Source of the DNA: Periplaneta americana
Taxonomy: Eukaryota; Arthropoda; Insecta; Blattodea; Blattidae
Length of the DNA stretch: 64,000 nucleotides
Direction of reading: 5' to 3'
NCBI RefSeq assembly: GCF_040183065.1
Contig: NC_091117.1
Coordinates: forward strand, 102,311,501-102,375,500
Every line of letters begins with the position of its first letter. Within the stretch, counting starts at the first letter, position 1. Of the stretch, positions 1 to 9,489 are shown in pieces. The position numbers were made by a program, and so were the translations under genes. Below the pieces are notes generated by a model, which was not told the DNA's origin, made no database searches, and worked only from the letters and a program-made list of their open reading frames with translations.

Positions 1-103
1 TGAATATAAAACATATTATGTTATTGTCTGTAGCAGTGTTTCACCTCTTTGATTATCCCCAGCAAATTGAAATCAGACTTAGTTTCTGAGAGTTGGAAAC
101 TCT

Positions 104-106
<3 letters not shown>

Positions 107-156
<50 letters not shown>
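107..156. repeat. poly-T homopolymer
   Basis: An uninterrupted run of about 50 T follows a short CT repeat. It could be the poly-A tail of a minus-strand retroelement or simple slippage; no element is recognised beside it. Any open frame through it is only poly-Phe or poly-Lys. Confidence 0.9.
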
Positions 157-312
157 CGTAATTGGACATTGCTTGTAGCATCTCTAGAATTTATACGATT
201 TTTAATTAAATTAGTTATTGATAAAATAAATGAATGCGAAATAAAACATTTTATTGAACACAAGAGTAATTGGGCATTTAATTATGTTATAAATTGAATT
301 TTGGATCTGAGC

Positions 313-388
313 ACGAGCTTCTGCTCTTCCGGGCTGCAATGCCTAATGTAGCACAAGTGTAAAGTATTAAATAAATAAATAAATAAAC
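313..388 (+). repeat. possible LINE 3' tail with (TAAA)n
   Basis: A short GC-richer stretch with hairpin potential (gagcacgagc / gctcttccggg) ends in a (TAAA)n run at 369-387. This resembles the structured 3' end plus microsatellite tail of some insect LINEs, like the clearer tails at 44603-44715 and 13853-13985. No coding sequence remains, so the call is weak. Confidence 0.25.
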
Positions 389-819
389 AATAAAAGCCTA
401 AAAAAACTTACTCCAGATTATAACATTTGTAAATCGTTCATGTACTTACGTAAATTTTTTTAATTTTCGTTACATTGGCTCTGTATCCATTGGATTTGTA
501 TACTGCTATGAATAGATGAATGCAGTGATGCAAAGAATCCATTGTTGTAGGATATCAGTAGAGAGCAGAATTTTAGGCCCTAAAAAGTGGCATTTTAAGT
601 GCCTAAAATAGGCTCTTAAACTCCTTTATTTAAGCTCTATAAAATAAAAAATAGACTTTTTTTGTTAAAGAATGTCACTAATATAAGATTCAAGATTTAT
701 TTAATGCAGAATTCTAGGATTGAAAGAAACTGCCACACATTTCACATTTTACAAGGGTAGGCTATACATGCATACATAAAATGAAGACATTCTATCTTTA
801 TGTTAGTGTGTTTCATTCA
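389..819. other. no recognised feature
   Basis: AT-rich sequence with no long open frame. A run of short related words around 570-660 (ggccctaaaa, gtgcctaaaa) may be the terminal region of the neighbouring hAT relic, but no terminal inverted repeat or duplication was found. Confidence 0.5.
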
Positions 820-2190
820 TCAATCACATTTCCGTAGTTTGCTTCACAGTAGATGATCAGCACTTTTTCTAAATTATCCACAAAGAAGTTATAGTGTTAG
901 TCACTTAGAATTAATTTTTAAGCCAAAAAAGAGCATTCTACATCGACTGAAGAAACGGGGCAATAGTTTACATTTGGAACGAGACGAACTGTTAATTCAA
1001 TTTCAGCTTCATTATCCTTTCCCATCAAAATGTTAGCGGCAGTGAATAAAGTCTTCAGTTCTGTGTTTTTCTGCAACACCTTATTCACTTGTTTTTCACC
1101 TTTTCTCCAGCAGTTGCAGGTACTTCACAAAGCTTCTGTTTTGTTTTGTTTTGTTGAGTAGCTCAAGTTGTCATAAAGAAATTTTCCATTACTTTCGAGA
1201 CCAGTAATCAAGTTTGCAATGAATGTAAAATGGGATTTGACATATACCAAATCATTATGAACACTAGAGTCATCCACAATTTTCTTGGCTTTGGATAACA
1301 AACTGCATTATCCTTAAAGTTGCTACAAGTTCTTTGATTTCTTGAAAGTGTTCACCATAGTAGTCAAGCGGTCAGCCAAGTTCCCCAGCGAGTGAGGACA
1401 GGTTCTGGAGGAAGAGAAACATCTGAATGTTCTGCCGAAAAGCCTACACTCTTAATGGAGCTTTCACGAAGACTTTCTTAACACAAGAGATCAGTTTGTT
1501 TATTTTCGAAAATTCTACTCTGATTTTCTCTGCTACTTGGTGTAGTCCATGTGCCAAGCAGGTCACATGTACAAGTGAAGGGAAAAACAGATATAAACGA
1601 GAGCTTTCGTTTGTTACCAAAATCAGGGCGCTAGCATATTAGAGTTGCAAGATAAAGGCTTACTGCCCGGAAATTTTCGCACACATCCAAAATGGTAGCC
1701 AATCGCCATAGGCCTCCATCAAGTTCATGCTCGCATCATAGTAGCATCGCCATCTGCTATTCTTATATGCCTTCTCACTTTGACCTAAAGTCCGTACATT
1801 GAAATAGTGCAAAGTTTCTCCACTACTCACCTCAGAGCACTACATTGATGTCCTTCGCAGCTCAACTTGACGTTGACAGTATGGAGGCAGGTTACACTCA
1901 CAATATTTTCAGACTTGTTGGTTTTGAGTTCAGAAATTTAACATACTTAAAAAAACGTTCTGTTGTTTCTGAAGCAGTAATTTTCAGAAATATGGAAATT
2001 GCAAATTTACACACGAACATGCTAAAATTTTTCATGTGACTATTGTCCAAAGAGGCAGGGCATTTGAGTAAAGACTACTATCGAAGCACAGTAAAAGTAA
2101 GTTTAGATAGTGTTTCACAAGTCACCAACTTTGCAGCCTCGCACAAAAATTTGAAAATTGTTCTTAGTAATCACACAAACATTTCAGATG
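820..2190 (-). pseudogene. degraded hAT transposase (same family as 24238-25722)
   Basis: The minus strand translates, with frameshifts and stops, into pieces collinear with the intact transposase at 24238-25722. Near 1545-1460 it reads HVTCLAHGLHQVAEKIR then LISCVKKVFVKAPLRV, matching the C-x2-H region ([16 protein letters not shown]). Near 1400 it reads [12 protein letters not shown], matching the conserved TRWGTWL motif. Near 940 it reads VSSVDVECSF, matching the catalytic-Glu block [10 protein letters not shown]. Weaker N-terminal matches lie near 1900-2170. Order and spacing fit one gene copy. At least several stops interrupt it, so it cannot make protein. Terminal repeats and a TSD were not located. 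Confidence 0.75.
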
Positions 2191-2890
2191 GACAATGTAT
2201 CTTATCAAAAATATCTCTTTTGTAGATTAGGTAGATCATAAGTGAACTGCATTTTGCTTGCAAGCCAGCTGACAAGTCTACATTCGATTGCCTTCTGTAT
2301 TTGCTGTACTACGAAACCCCCAATGTAAGTCAGAAACGCCAACTGCATTGTCACAAATCTAAGGCGTGAAAATTTAAATTTTGTATAGAGTTATAATAAG
2401 TTAAAGTATGTCGCTAACCTTTGGTCAATGAATTTATTTAAAGTTTATTGATAAACAACTTTACTTAAATGGAGGTTGGTGAAGTTTGCTTAATATAGAC
2501 ATCACACTTTCTGGAATCGAAGTCTCAACTTTCTGTAGATTAGTTCCTGACGAAAGCATCACTATAGGAATTCTCTTATTATTTCTCGGTAGTTAATCCA
2601 GTTTTTAATATTCTGTTCGTGCTAAATATTACTGCTCTACAGTCTAACATGTCATTACTCCCAGATATCTGTCTCAGCTTACTGAAGAAATGCTCTATAG
2701 GATCACTATTAAGTGCTTGTGTGAGAACGAAATGGAAGCCAGATGAAAGCAGATACTTCGTTCACTGGACAGTGGAGGAAGATGTCAGGAGAACAGCTTC
2801 ATAGGTGTTTTTTCTTAAAAATTCCATTCCCTGCTTATTGCATTTCTAATTTCTGCAAGGTATGATGAAAAATCATTTTCTAACCATTCC

Positions 2891-3140
2891 CAGCCACCAG
2901 CATAGCTCTGTCGGCTAAGGCGCTTGCCTGCCGATCTGGAGTTGCACTTAGGTGCGGGTTCGATTCCCATGTGGACTGATTACCTGGGTGGGTTTTTTCC
3001 GAGGTTTTCCCCAATCGTCAGGCAAATGTGGCGAATCTTCGGCCTCATCTCGCAAAATATCATCTCACTATCACCAATTCCATCAACGCTAAATAACCTC
3101 TTAGTTGATACAGCGTCGTTAAATAACCAAGTAAATAAAC
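2891..3140 (+). mobile_element. tRNA-derived SINE, family S1, copy a
   Basis: The head carries tRNA-like RNA polymerase III promoter boxes: an A box (tagctctgtcggctaagg) and a B box (ggttcgattcc). The body contains the S1 words gggttttttccgaggttttc and cgctaaataacctc, and ends with tacagcgtcgttaaataacc and an A-rich tail. A perfect 11-bp TSD (ctaaccattcc) flanks it at 2880-2890 and 3140-3150, sharing the boundary base. It interrupts the P-element relic. Confidence 0.95.
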
Positions 3141-3703
3141 TAACCATTCCAGTCTCTCGTCACTTATATTGAAAAAGTGCATTTTCTCTGGCATTAAGTG
3201 CTGCAAAGAAGTGCTTCTCACATCATGGATTTAGAACCACTTCTTCATAATTTTCAGAAAAGTGATAGTGGCACCACAGCTTTGAAAACCCTGCGCTTTG
3301 AAGTGGCTGCTGTTCTCTGTCAAACATTGCAGAGCAGTTATTACCTCAGAAGAAAATATATCTTTAGCCCTTTTCACATTCATCTTTTCGAAATTGGTTG
3401 GTGCTACATGTTTTCTACTGGAAAGGAACTGGTTTAACTATTTCTTTCGACTGCATTTTATGTAAGTTTTTAATGTGACTGCCGCCAATTTCTTTCTTTC
3501 CATCATACATTATCTTTTGTAAAATAGCTGTTCTTGTATTTTTCAAAATGTGGCACTGGTCGAAAGCTAAGAAGAGAGGCTGTTATGGATTATTTGGGTC
3601 ACTAATTCTAATATTTATTGTCTTTCTGTTGGATAGTCTCATCATGTTCACATTTGTTTTATGATTATCTGTAACTAGTCTTAAAATCATAAAACCAATA
3701 GAC

Positions 3704-4157
3704 CAGTGACGTAGCCAGACTAATTATTTTGGATGGGCCAGATATGCAGGGTAAGTTTTATATCATTGCCTTAATGAAGGACGAACATATACTAATATCC
3801 ATTTTTGGAGACTGGCTGCTTCCAATAATGAATTTGCAAGAGCAAGAATATTGTCTAAACATACCAAATAAAATAATATGTCAAATTTTTCTAGCTGATG
3901 TAACAATTCAGTAGCCTCCACGGCTTCTTCTTTTTATCCCTGCCAGACAATTTTTTAGGCCCAACCCAACACAGTTACATTGGCTCTTGAAGAAATGAAC
4001 GCATTTTTGATTTCTTACCTTAATGCTATCGACTGTAACTATTGCTTTGGATCCATGGTTTAGTTTTAATGTTGAGTATTTTCTATAAAAACTAAAAAAT
4101 TCGCATATTTTTGGGTGGGCCTGGGCCCACCTGGCCCACACGCTGGCTACACCACTG
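3704..4157. mobile_element. non-autonomous hAT-type element, 454 bp
   Basis: Imperfect terminal inverted repeats begin cagtgacgtagccag on the left and, read from the right, cagtggtgtagccag; a second paired segment (gatgggccag / gggccaggtgggccc) follows. A perfect 8-bp TSD, caatagac, lies at 3696-3703 and 4158-4165, the hallmark of hAT insertion. No transposase is encoded; the 99-codon minus-strand frame across it is incidental. It sits inside the P-element relic. Confidence 0.93.
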
Positions 4158-4200
4158 CAATAGACTCGAGCTGTTTTATCACTGATAGTGTGAGACTGTC

Positions 4201-5704
4201 GTTTCATAGATGAAGATTTCAGTTAGCAAACGGACTAAGAAATGCTGCCTGTCAATGGGGAATAGAAGAAAAAAATATTGTATTAGAAGTAACTTGATCA
4301 ATTCAGTTTCACAGGTGTTGAAAACGGAAATTAAAACAGAGATCAATGTTCATTATTCAAGCCTGCTTCACAGGGAGCTTTTACCTGAAAGTCAGATTTG
4401 CAGAGATCAATTATGCCTGTTTATAGCACTTATAACATAACCGAAGGACCACTGATATTACACAGAAATGCTAAGTTTGTACATTGTTGTTAACAAAACC
4501 ATTGACATTCAGGAGAAATGTTAGTTGGTTTCAGTACTTTCAGTAGAACTGCGCAGTGTTGGCATTAGCTGAGCATGTTTTTGAAACTCTAAAGGAATAT
4601 CAGCGTTAAAAAAAATCACAGATATGACACTAAGCATTACTATGATTATGTCTGGGTAACATGGTTGCTTACAAGCTTAGGTTAAAACTAAATTTAATTA
4701 CATCATATTTGTCCATTGCTATGCGCATAAAGTGAACCTGGTTTTAATTAAATCAAAAGAGTACAAGATGTTTGCCAATGTTGGTGGTCTGTTCCCATAG
4801 CTTACAAGCTTACACACTGGATAAAACCACACCTCGCAGTTGACGTAGCATATTCATCTGTGGTTTCATAATTTGTGGAGGGGAGGATGTGAAAGTAGGA
4901 AAGTGGTACTTACAATGCTTACTCCTGTTGTTACCTTACTTTTCCGAAAACACTCATCATTTCCAGAAATAAATTATTTTGAAATTTTTTGCCTGAAGCT
5001 ATTGTCCATAATTTGTTATTAGCTTAAGTGTTTATCACTGCCAACTAGTATTTCTATGCAAATGCTAATTTCTGAAATATGTATGATTATAAAATATCTT
5101 ATTATGGTATACTTTTTTATAAGTCATTCGTTTATATGTGAGACAAAAAAAAATTAATGTAAAATGTACAGTCTGGTTACTTTTAACTTTCTGTTCCAGA
5201 ATCTTGAATTTTACCCTTTTTGACTGCAGTTGGCCTGAAAGGTTTAAATGTAACATCTTTCAGTATGCGTTGTCGTATTAAACTACATTTATTAAATAAA
5301 TTATTAATATAGACTCAACTTTTCGTAGATTTTCCATTGCTTTTATCCCCTAATTTTATCTGATGAATTATTGAATGATGTGATGGTTTTAACTTATGCT
5401 GATGACTCAACACAGTTTTGTGGCACTATTGCTTTGGAAAACAATATGTACAGTAGAAACAAGAGATCAAGGCACAAACCTGACTGGGTTGCAGGAATGC
5501 ACTTCAGAGATGCCAACGTAGTTTTTGTTTCAGAAAGTAACCTTTGATATTTATTTTAGGGAAAAAATGTAACAATTTTACTTGACTCACTAGTGTAAAT
5601 TTTCTCTCCATTATTGTGATATATGGCATTGTTTTATAAAACGTAATATTGTATTGTTATGATCTTTTTTTCAGTACGGGTAATATTCATTTTATTGTTA
5701 ATAA
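4201..5704. other. no recognised feature
   Basis: AT-rich anonymous DNA. The first 250 bases may be further P-element relic on the minus strand (a frame containing HFLVRLLTEIFIYETTVSHYQ-like sequence), but the match is too weak to annotate. No RNA gene, long frame or bounded repeat was identified. Confidence 0.4.
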
Positions 5705-5706
5705 TA

Positions 5707-6206
5707 GGTTTGTTTCAGCAAGCAATTCAGAATGCATTACGAACTGATACCGAACATCTTTCGACGCATGTGCTAGTTGAGTACATTCTAAGAACTAGTT
5801 CGAGATTTGACATTGTTGGAACGTTTCTTGAACTGTTCTTTTACGACCTTCAGAGTTTCTTCTCATATTAAAATTATATTAATTCGTCATAATATATATC
5901 ACTATCACCTTCCAAATCACTCATGATCGACTATTTTTTAATTTTAACCTGACCAGTCTCGAAGCATTTTAACCTCAACCTCAGATTAAACCATGTGCAC
6001 ATGCGTCAGCAGTTCAGAATTCCCAGTTCCTGCTCTAATCGAGAACAAATTTCACTCATTCCGAACGAGTTCCAAAGCACTTTGGAACAGGGAACTGGAA
6101 GTTCAAAATTGGTTTAGAATCAGTTCAAGTCTTGTTGGAAAGCATATGAGATACTGCGCATGAGCAGGTAGTTCAGAATCGATTCTGAACCGTGGTGGAA
6201 CAAACC
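5707..6206. mobile_element. candidate TA-flanked miniature inverted-repeat element, 500 bp
   Basis: The left end ggtttgtttcagcaag pairs with the reverse complement of the right end, ggtttgttccaccacg, and weaker pairing continues inward (aattcagaatgcattacgaactg / ggttcagaatcgattctgaac). Both ends abut TA (5705-5706, 6207-6208), as in Tc1/mariner-type insertions. Internal sequence also has self-complementary words (gttcagaattcccagttcc / gaacagggaactggaagttc). No coding capacity. Assignment to Tc1/mariner is inference from the TA only. Confidence 0.6.
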
Positions 6207-6228
6207 TATGAATGTCAGTATGTATTGC

Positions 6229-6409
6229 CACAGTCTAGTATATATAGTCACGAAGCTGAGTTATGAGGGTGCTAGGAACAATAGACTGTGCCTGTACTAT
6301 TTCACATTGTCTGTAATGAGGCGATATTAGCGATCCTAGTGATTAGCAACTATCTATGGATGCATATTTACTATGTATTGAGTTTCGCGACTGTATATAT
6401 TAGACTGTG
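6229..6409. mobile_element. 181-bp miniature element, copy 1
   Basis: It starts cacagtctagtatatatag and ends, reverse-complemented, cacagtctaatatatacag, giving about 28-bp inverted termini that continue to cgaagct. A second copy of the same length at 6906-7086 is highly similar. No clear TSD is seen for this copy. It is too short to code for protein. Confidence 0.85.
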
Positions 6410-6874
6410 GCATTACCTTTGTGGAACAAGTGGAGAATTCAGACAGTATAACAACGTTGACTACGCTCGCCACTTATCACTGGGATGTACTGAGCCATGT
6501 CAAACAAAAGAGAATCGAAATGTTGCTAGTAAAATGCATGACTATATTTTTTAAGAATCACTGAACCAGTCAAGTGCAAGATTTACGGAGTATAACAAGG
6601 AATTTGTAATTAAAAAAATAAATAAATAAATAAATAAATTTCAAAAAACAAAAATGCACGTTTTCGAAGATATAACACGTTATCACAGCAAAATGAAGAA
6701 AAAATATTTTGTGGCCAAGAGAATATCATAGAATTCCACTAATCTGAGAAACGAAAATATTGGTAATTTGCTAGGAGACGTCATTGCAGGGTTAAATAAG
6801 GTATCTGCTCACATTATATACGGGAGAGAAAATGTACTTAAATCATTGAAATATTTTCCTCAGCCTCACGTCAC
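6410..6874. other. anonymous spacer with (AAAT)n
   Basis: An (AAAT)n stretch lies near 6618-6641 and may be a LINE tail, but no LINE body was recognised. The rest shows no coding or structured feature. Confidence 0.4.
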
Positions 6875-6905
6875 TTAACCCTTCGTTAGGCGCATGGAGT
6901 ACAGG

Positions 6906-7086
6906 CACAATCTAGTATATACAGTCATGAAGCTTGAGTTGTGAGGGTGCTAGGAACAATAGACTGTGCCAATACTTTTCGCATTATCTGTAATGAGGCG
7001 ATATTAGCGATCCTAGTGGTTAGCAACTATCTATGGATGCATATTTACTACATATTGAGCTTCGTGACTGTATATACTAGACTGTG
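6906..7086. mobile_element. 181-bp miniature element, copy 2
   Basis: The same family as 6229-6409. Inverted termini are cacaatctagtatatacag and, from the right, cacagtctagtatatacag. A perfect 7-bp duplication, gtacagg, lies at 6899-6905 and 7087-7093. Removing the insertion rejoins the inverted repeat of the surrounding piggyBac-like element, independently confirming the boundary. The superfamily is not assigned. Confidence 0.9.
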
Positions 7087-7249
7087 GTACAGGTGTATCC
7101 CCTCATTTTTACACACGAAAATGACAATTTCAAATATGGAAGTAGAACAAATCTCTTATAGACAGTTTGGCGGGAAGCTACTTCAAAAATAGCCTACAAC
7201 ATCTGGAAGAAATTAAAAATAGGTAATAGATAATACAATGATATCAAAT

Positions 7250-7445
7250 TTCATCATAGAAAATGAAAGAATGAACATAAACTGCATCTCAAAATTAGCT
7301 CTAAAATACAAACCTACAGGCAAGAGAGATTTGGGCTGATCAAGACAAAGGTGGCAAGATCAAGAACACCCTCAAGAGCTGCAAAGAAACAGGTCTTATA
7401 AGACCTAAACCGAACCAAGGTAATGAAAAAGAAGAGGAAGAAGTT
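7250..7445 (+). pseudogene. 3'-terminal scrap of a LINE reverse-transcriptase ORF
   Basis: The plus strand reads KLALKYKPTGKRDLG, a stop, then SRQRWQDQ, which resembles the C-terminus of insect non-LTR polymerase ORFs (pattern YxPxGxRxxGRPRxRW). It ends in an AAG-rich tail near 7425-7445. Only about 60 codons remain and they contain stops. It lies inside the TTAA-bounded element, so it was probably captured by, or inserted into, that element. Confidence 0.5.
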
Positions 7446-7788
7446 GATTATGACTATCTATAGAGTTTCAAATAACAGTACTTCAGTGTTCAGTCTGAGT
7501 TTATTCACATACTGAGATTAGACATTAATATTATTGAACAATATAATGAATATCGTAACAATAACACTAATTTTATGTACCAGTTGCAATGTAGAACACG
7601 AAAATAAACTAAAAATAATATATAGACATCAGTTGAGCTTCAAGAGAACTTAATAATTTGAATTAAAGCAGTGGGATACAGCTGTACCCTACATGTCTAA
7701 TAAAGGGTTAAATATCCCCGCAACTAACCTACTTTGTCACATACTTCGGCCTCATGTCACTTAGCTATCCCCTCATTTATATTGTTAC
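7446..7788. other. anonymous DNA and piggyBac-like right end
   Basis: The right half of the TTAA-bounded element up to 7711, then short sequence starting a dispersed repeat. No frames of note. Confidence 0.4.
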
Positions 7789-8180
7789 TTACTTACTTAC
7801 AAGTAGCTTTTAAGGAACCTGCAGGTTCATTTCTGCCCTCACGTAAGCCCGCCATCGGTTCCTATCCTATGCAAGATCAACCTCCCTCATTTATGTTATA
7901 TTAATATTATATCAGGGGATAATGGACTTGTATCATTTTTGCGCAAAGCACTTATCACTAATATATCTCCTCACCAAACCCTACCTAACCTTGACACTGA
8001 TAGTGGGCCTACTTGTCACTAATGTATGAATACCGTCATCAAACTCTATCTAACCTTAACACTAACAGTGCGTCTAATTGATACTAATATATCTCACCAA
8101 ACCCTACCTAACCTTGTAACAAACAGTGGTGCTATCTCTCAGTAATATTAAGAATTACTGAGGAGAGAGAAAAACCGATG
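7712..8180. repeat. dispersed repeat, inverted copy of 57925-58430
   Basis: Several blocks match the reverse complement of 57925-58430. Near 8095-8150 the reverse complement reads ctgagagatagcaccactgt then gttaggtagggtttgg, matching 57931-57978. Near 7733-7780 it matches 58268-58320 (gacatgaggnngnngnatgtgacaa). No termini or coding sequence are seen, so the nature of the repeat is unknown. The RTE scrap at 7789-7888 interrupts it. Confidence 0.65.
7789..7888 (-). pseudogene. 3' end of an RTE-type LINE (minus strand)
   Basis: The sequence starts with an acttacttacttac tail (reverse complement of a GTAAGT repeat) and continues with tgccctcacgtaagcccgcc. It is the same LINE 3' end as at 12950-13016 (minus) and 54396-54605 (plus), where the ORF reads QWRAYVRAP-like sequence. 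Only about 100 bp remain. The family name is inference from remembered insect RTE-like elements. Confidence 0.6.
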
Positions 8181-8394
8181 CCACAGGTAAATATCATGTT
8201 CATCATGTTTGTATACTTAGTTTCAATTGGCTCTCATCGTAACAGCACAGTTGAAAGCTTCTGTAGGCCTACCTAATTATCCACTTTAACGACCTTTGTT
8301 ATCAAAATCATCATGCGATACAGAAAATTTTCGACAAGTTTTATCTATCTTTTCTCGTGTTTGCTTTTTTATATTTTTCATATAGAAATTTCTC

Positions 8395-9130
8395 CTTCTT
8401 CAGAAATAATATTTAGGCCACAAATGACCTGTTCCAAGGCTAAAACTGATTGTTCTACCTTCTACGAGGTCGACCCAAAACTCTCTGTCCTGTAGGTCTA
8501 TAAAAAGTGCTTGCTGAGGATATTTGTCAATGACATCCTAAGCAAATGTTCTTTCCATTGCCTGATAGACCTATACATCTTCCACGATGTTGAATTCTCC
8601 CTGTTTCTTCCTCTTGTCGACATTTCTCTGTCTGTCACGTTTTTCACTTCACACAATGCTCTCATAAAGATAATTTGGGCTGTTTCTAATCTTTGCTTAT
8701 CTTGTGCTCTTAATATCCATGTTTTATTGGCGTCCTTGAGAGCTGGTTTTGACAGTATATTATATATTCTTTGTTATACATCCTTCCTCATACTTGCTCC
8801 AGAATTATTTTTAATACAACCATTAGTCTATTCTTGATTTATAATGTTCTGATCTATGTCCACATTCGTTTCTATTGATATTTTACATCCCAAATAACTT
8901 TATTATATATGGCTACCTTTACCCTGACTTATTTTCGTCCTGACTTGTTTTACTGTTGGATATTTTCATATTATATGTTTCCTTTCATTACTATAATATA
9001 TTTAAATAAGTTATTTCCCACTATAGGTCAGCCTCTTTTTCTGCTAGTAGAATCTGATTGTCTGCGAAAATATAGTCTTAATTCCATACAAGGTGACTCT
9101 GCATATCAACAACAAACAAAATCATGTCAC
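8395..9130 (-). pseudogene. C-terminal part of a LINE reverse-transcriptase ORF
   Basis: The minus strand encodes, near 8730-8640, KTWILRAQDKQRLETAQI then FMRALCEVKNVTDREM, and near 8580-8450 MYRSIRQWKEHLLRM then YRTESFGSTS. This follows the order seen at the C-terminus of insect endonuclease/reverse-transcriptase LINEs (KxxxxExxFLR, then WxxHxxRM, then YxPxGxRxxGRPR). Stops and frameshifts are frequent. Toward 9100 the minus strand resembles the catalytic-domain side (ADNQ-like sequence near 9060), but no full domain is intact. It is a different family from the RTE copies at 12950 and 52470. Confidence 0.6.
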
Positions 9131-9386
9131 ACCCCGACCACAGATTGGTTCCTTTGTTCCCATTTCCTGTATTTGGGTTATGTTGTGAGTGGTGACGCAG
9201 CTTCATGCCATCTTATTATGCCTCATTTCCAACAACATCCCTCCTCGTCCTGCCTACAAATTATATTCTTTCTTCACACAGTTAGTAATTAATTTTTCAA
9301 CTGCTTCATATACTATATTTTATAGACTATAGTAGTCTATAGTGGACTTTACGTTGTCAGCAAACAGCTGGATACATTAAGAAGAA
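9131..9386. other. no recognised feature
   Basis: Anonymous sequence containing a small palindrome (tagactatagtagtcta, about 9330-9347). No element boundary was identified. Confidence 0.4.

Positions 9387-9489
<103 letters not shown>

Larger units (their letters stand above)
2480..4200 (-). pseudogene. P-element-type transposase relic 1 (THAP9-like), interrupted twice
   Basis: On the minus strand the sequence reads VIKQLESIGFMILRLVTDNH then KTNVNMMRLSN and, after a stop, QPLFLAFDQCHILKNTRTAI (about 4190-3490). This is the D-containing core of P-element/THAP9-like transposases. Farther on (about 2730-2640) it reads ALNSDPIEHFFSKLRQISGS, the C-terminal block following the pattern SxDPLExFF. 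Two later insertions interrupt it: a hAT-type element at 3704-4157 and a SINE at 2891-3140. Removing the first with one TSD copy restores the frame across GFMILRL exactly. Internal stops and frameshifts make it a pseudogene. A THAP DNA-binding domain is not visible. Confidence 0.75.
6879..7707. mobile_element. piggyBac-like non-autonomous element flanked by TTAA
   Basis: TTAA occurs at 6875-6878 and 7708-7711. Directly inside, the left end cccttcgttaggcgcatg pairs with the reverse complement of the right end, ccctttattagacatgta. The pairing resumes past the nested element: gtacaggtgtatccc on the left against gtacagctgtatccc from the right. TTAA plus CCCTT-type termini is the piggyBac signature. 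No transposase is present. It carries the 181-bp element (6906-7086) near its left end and a LINE scrap near 7250-7445. Confidence 0.8.

Noticed and set aside
21-297. Overlapping frames with poly-Lys or poly-Phe at the window start
   Set aside because: They exist only because of the 50-base T run and have no other coding character.
2900-2980. SINE heads (also at 13030, 27735, 22290) as genuine tRNA genes
   Set aside because: A and B boxes are present but cloverleaf pairing looks incomplete, each is followed by the SINE body, and TSDs flank them.
3908-4207. A 99-codon minus-strand frame
   Set aside because: It runs across the end of the 454-bp hAT element into flanking relic sequence and is incidental.
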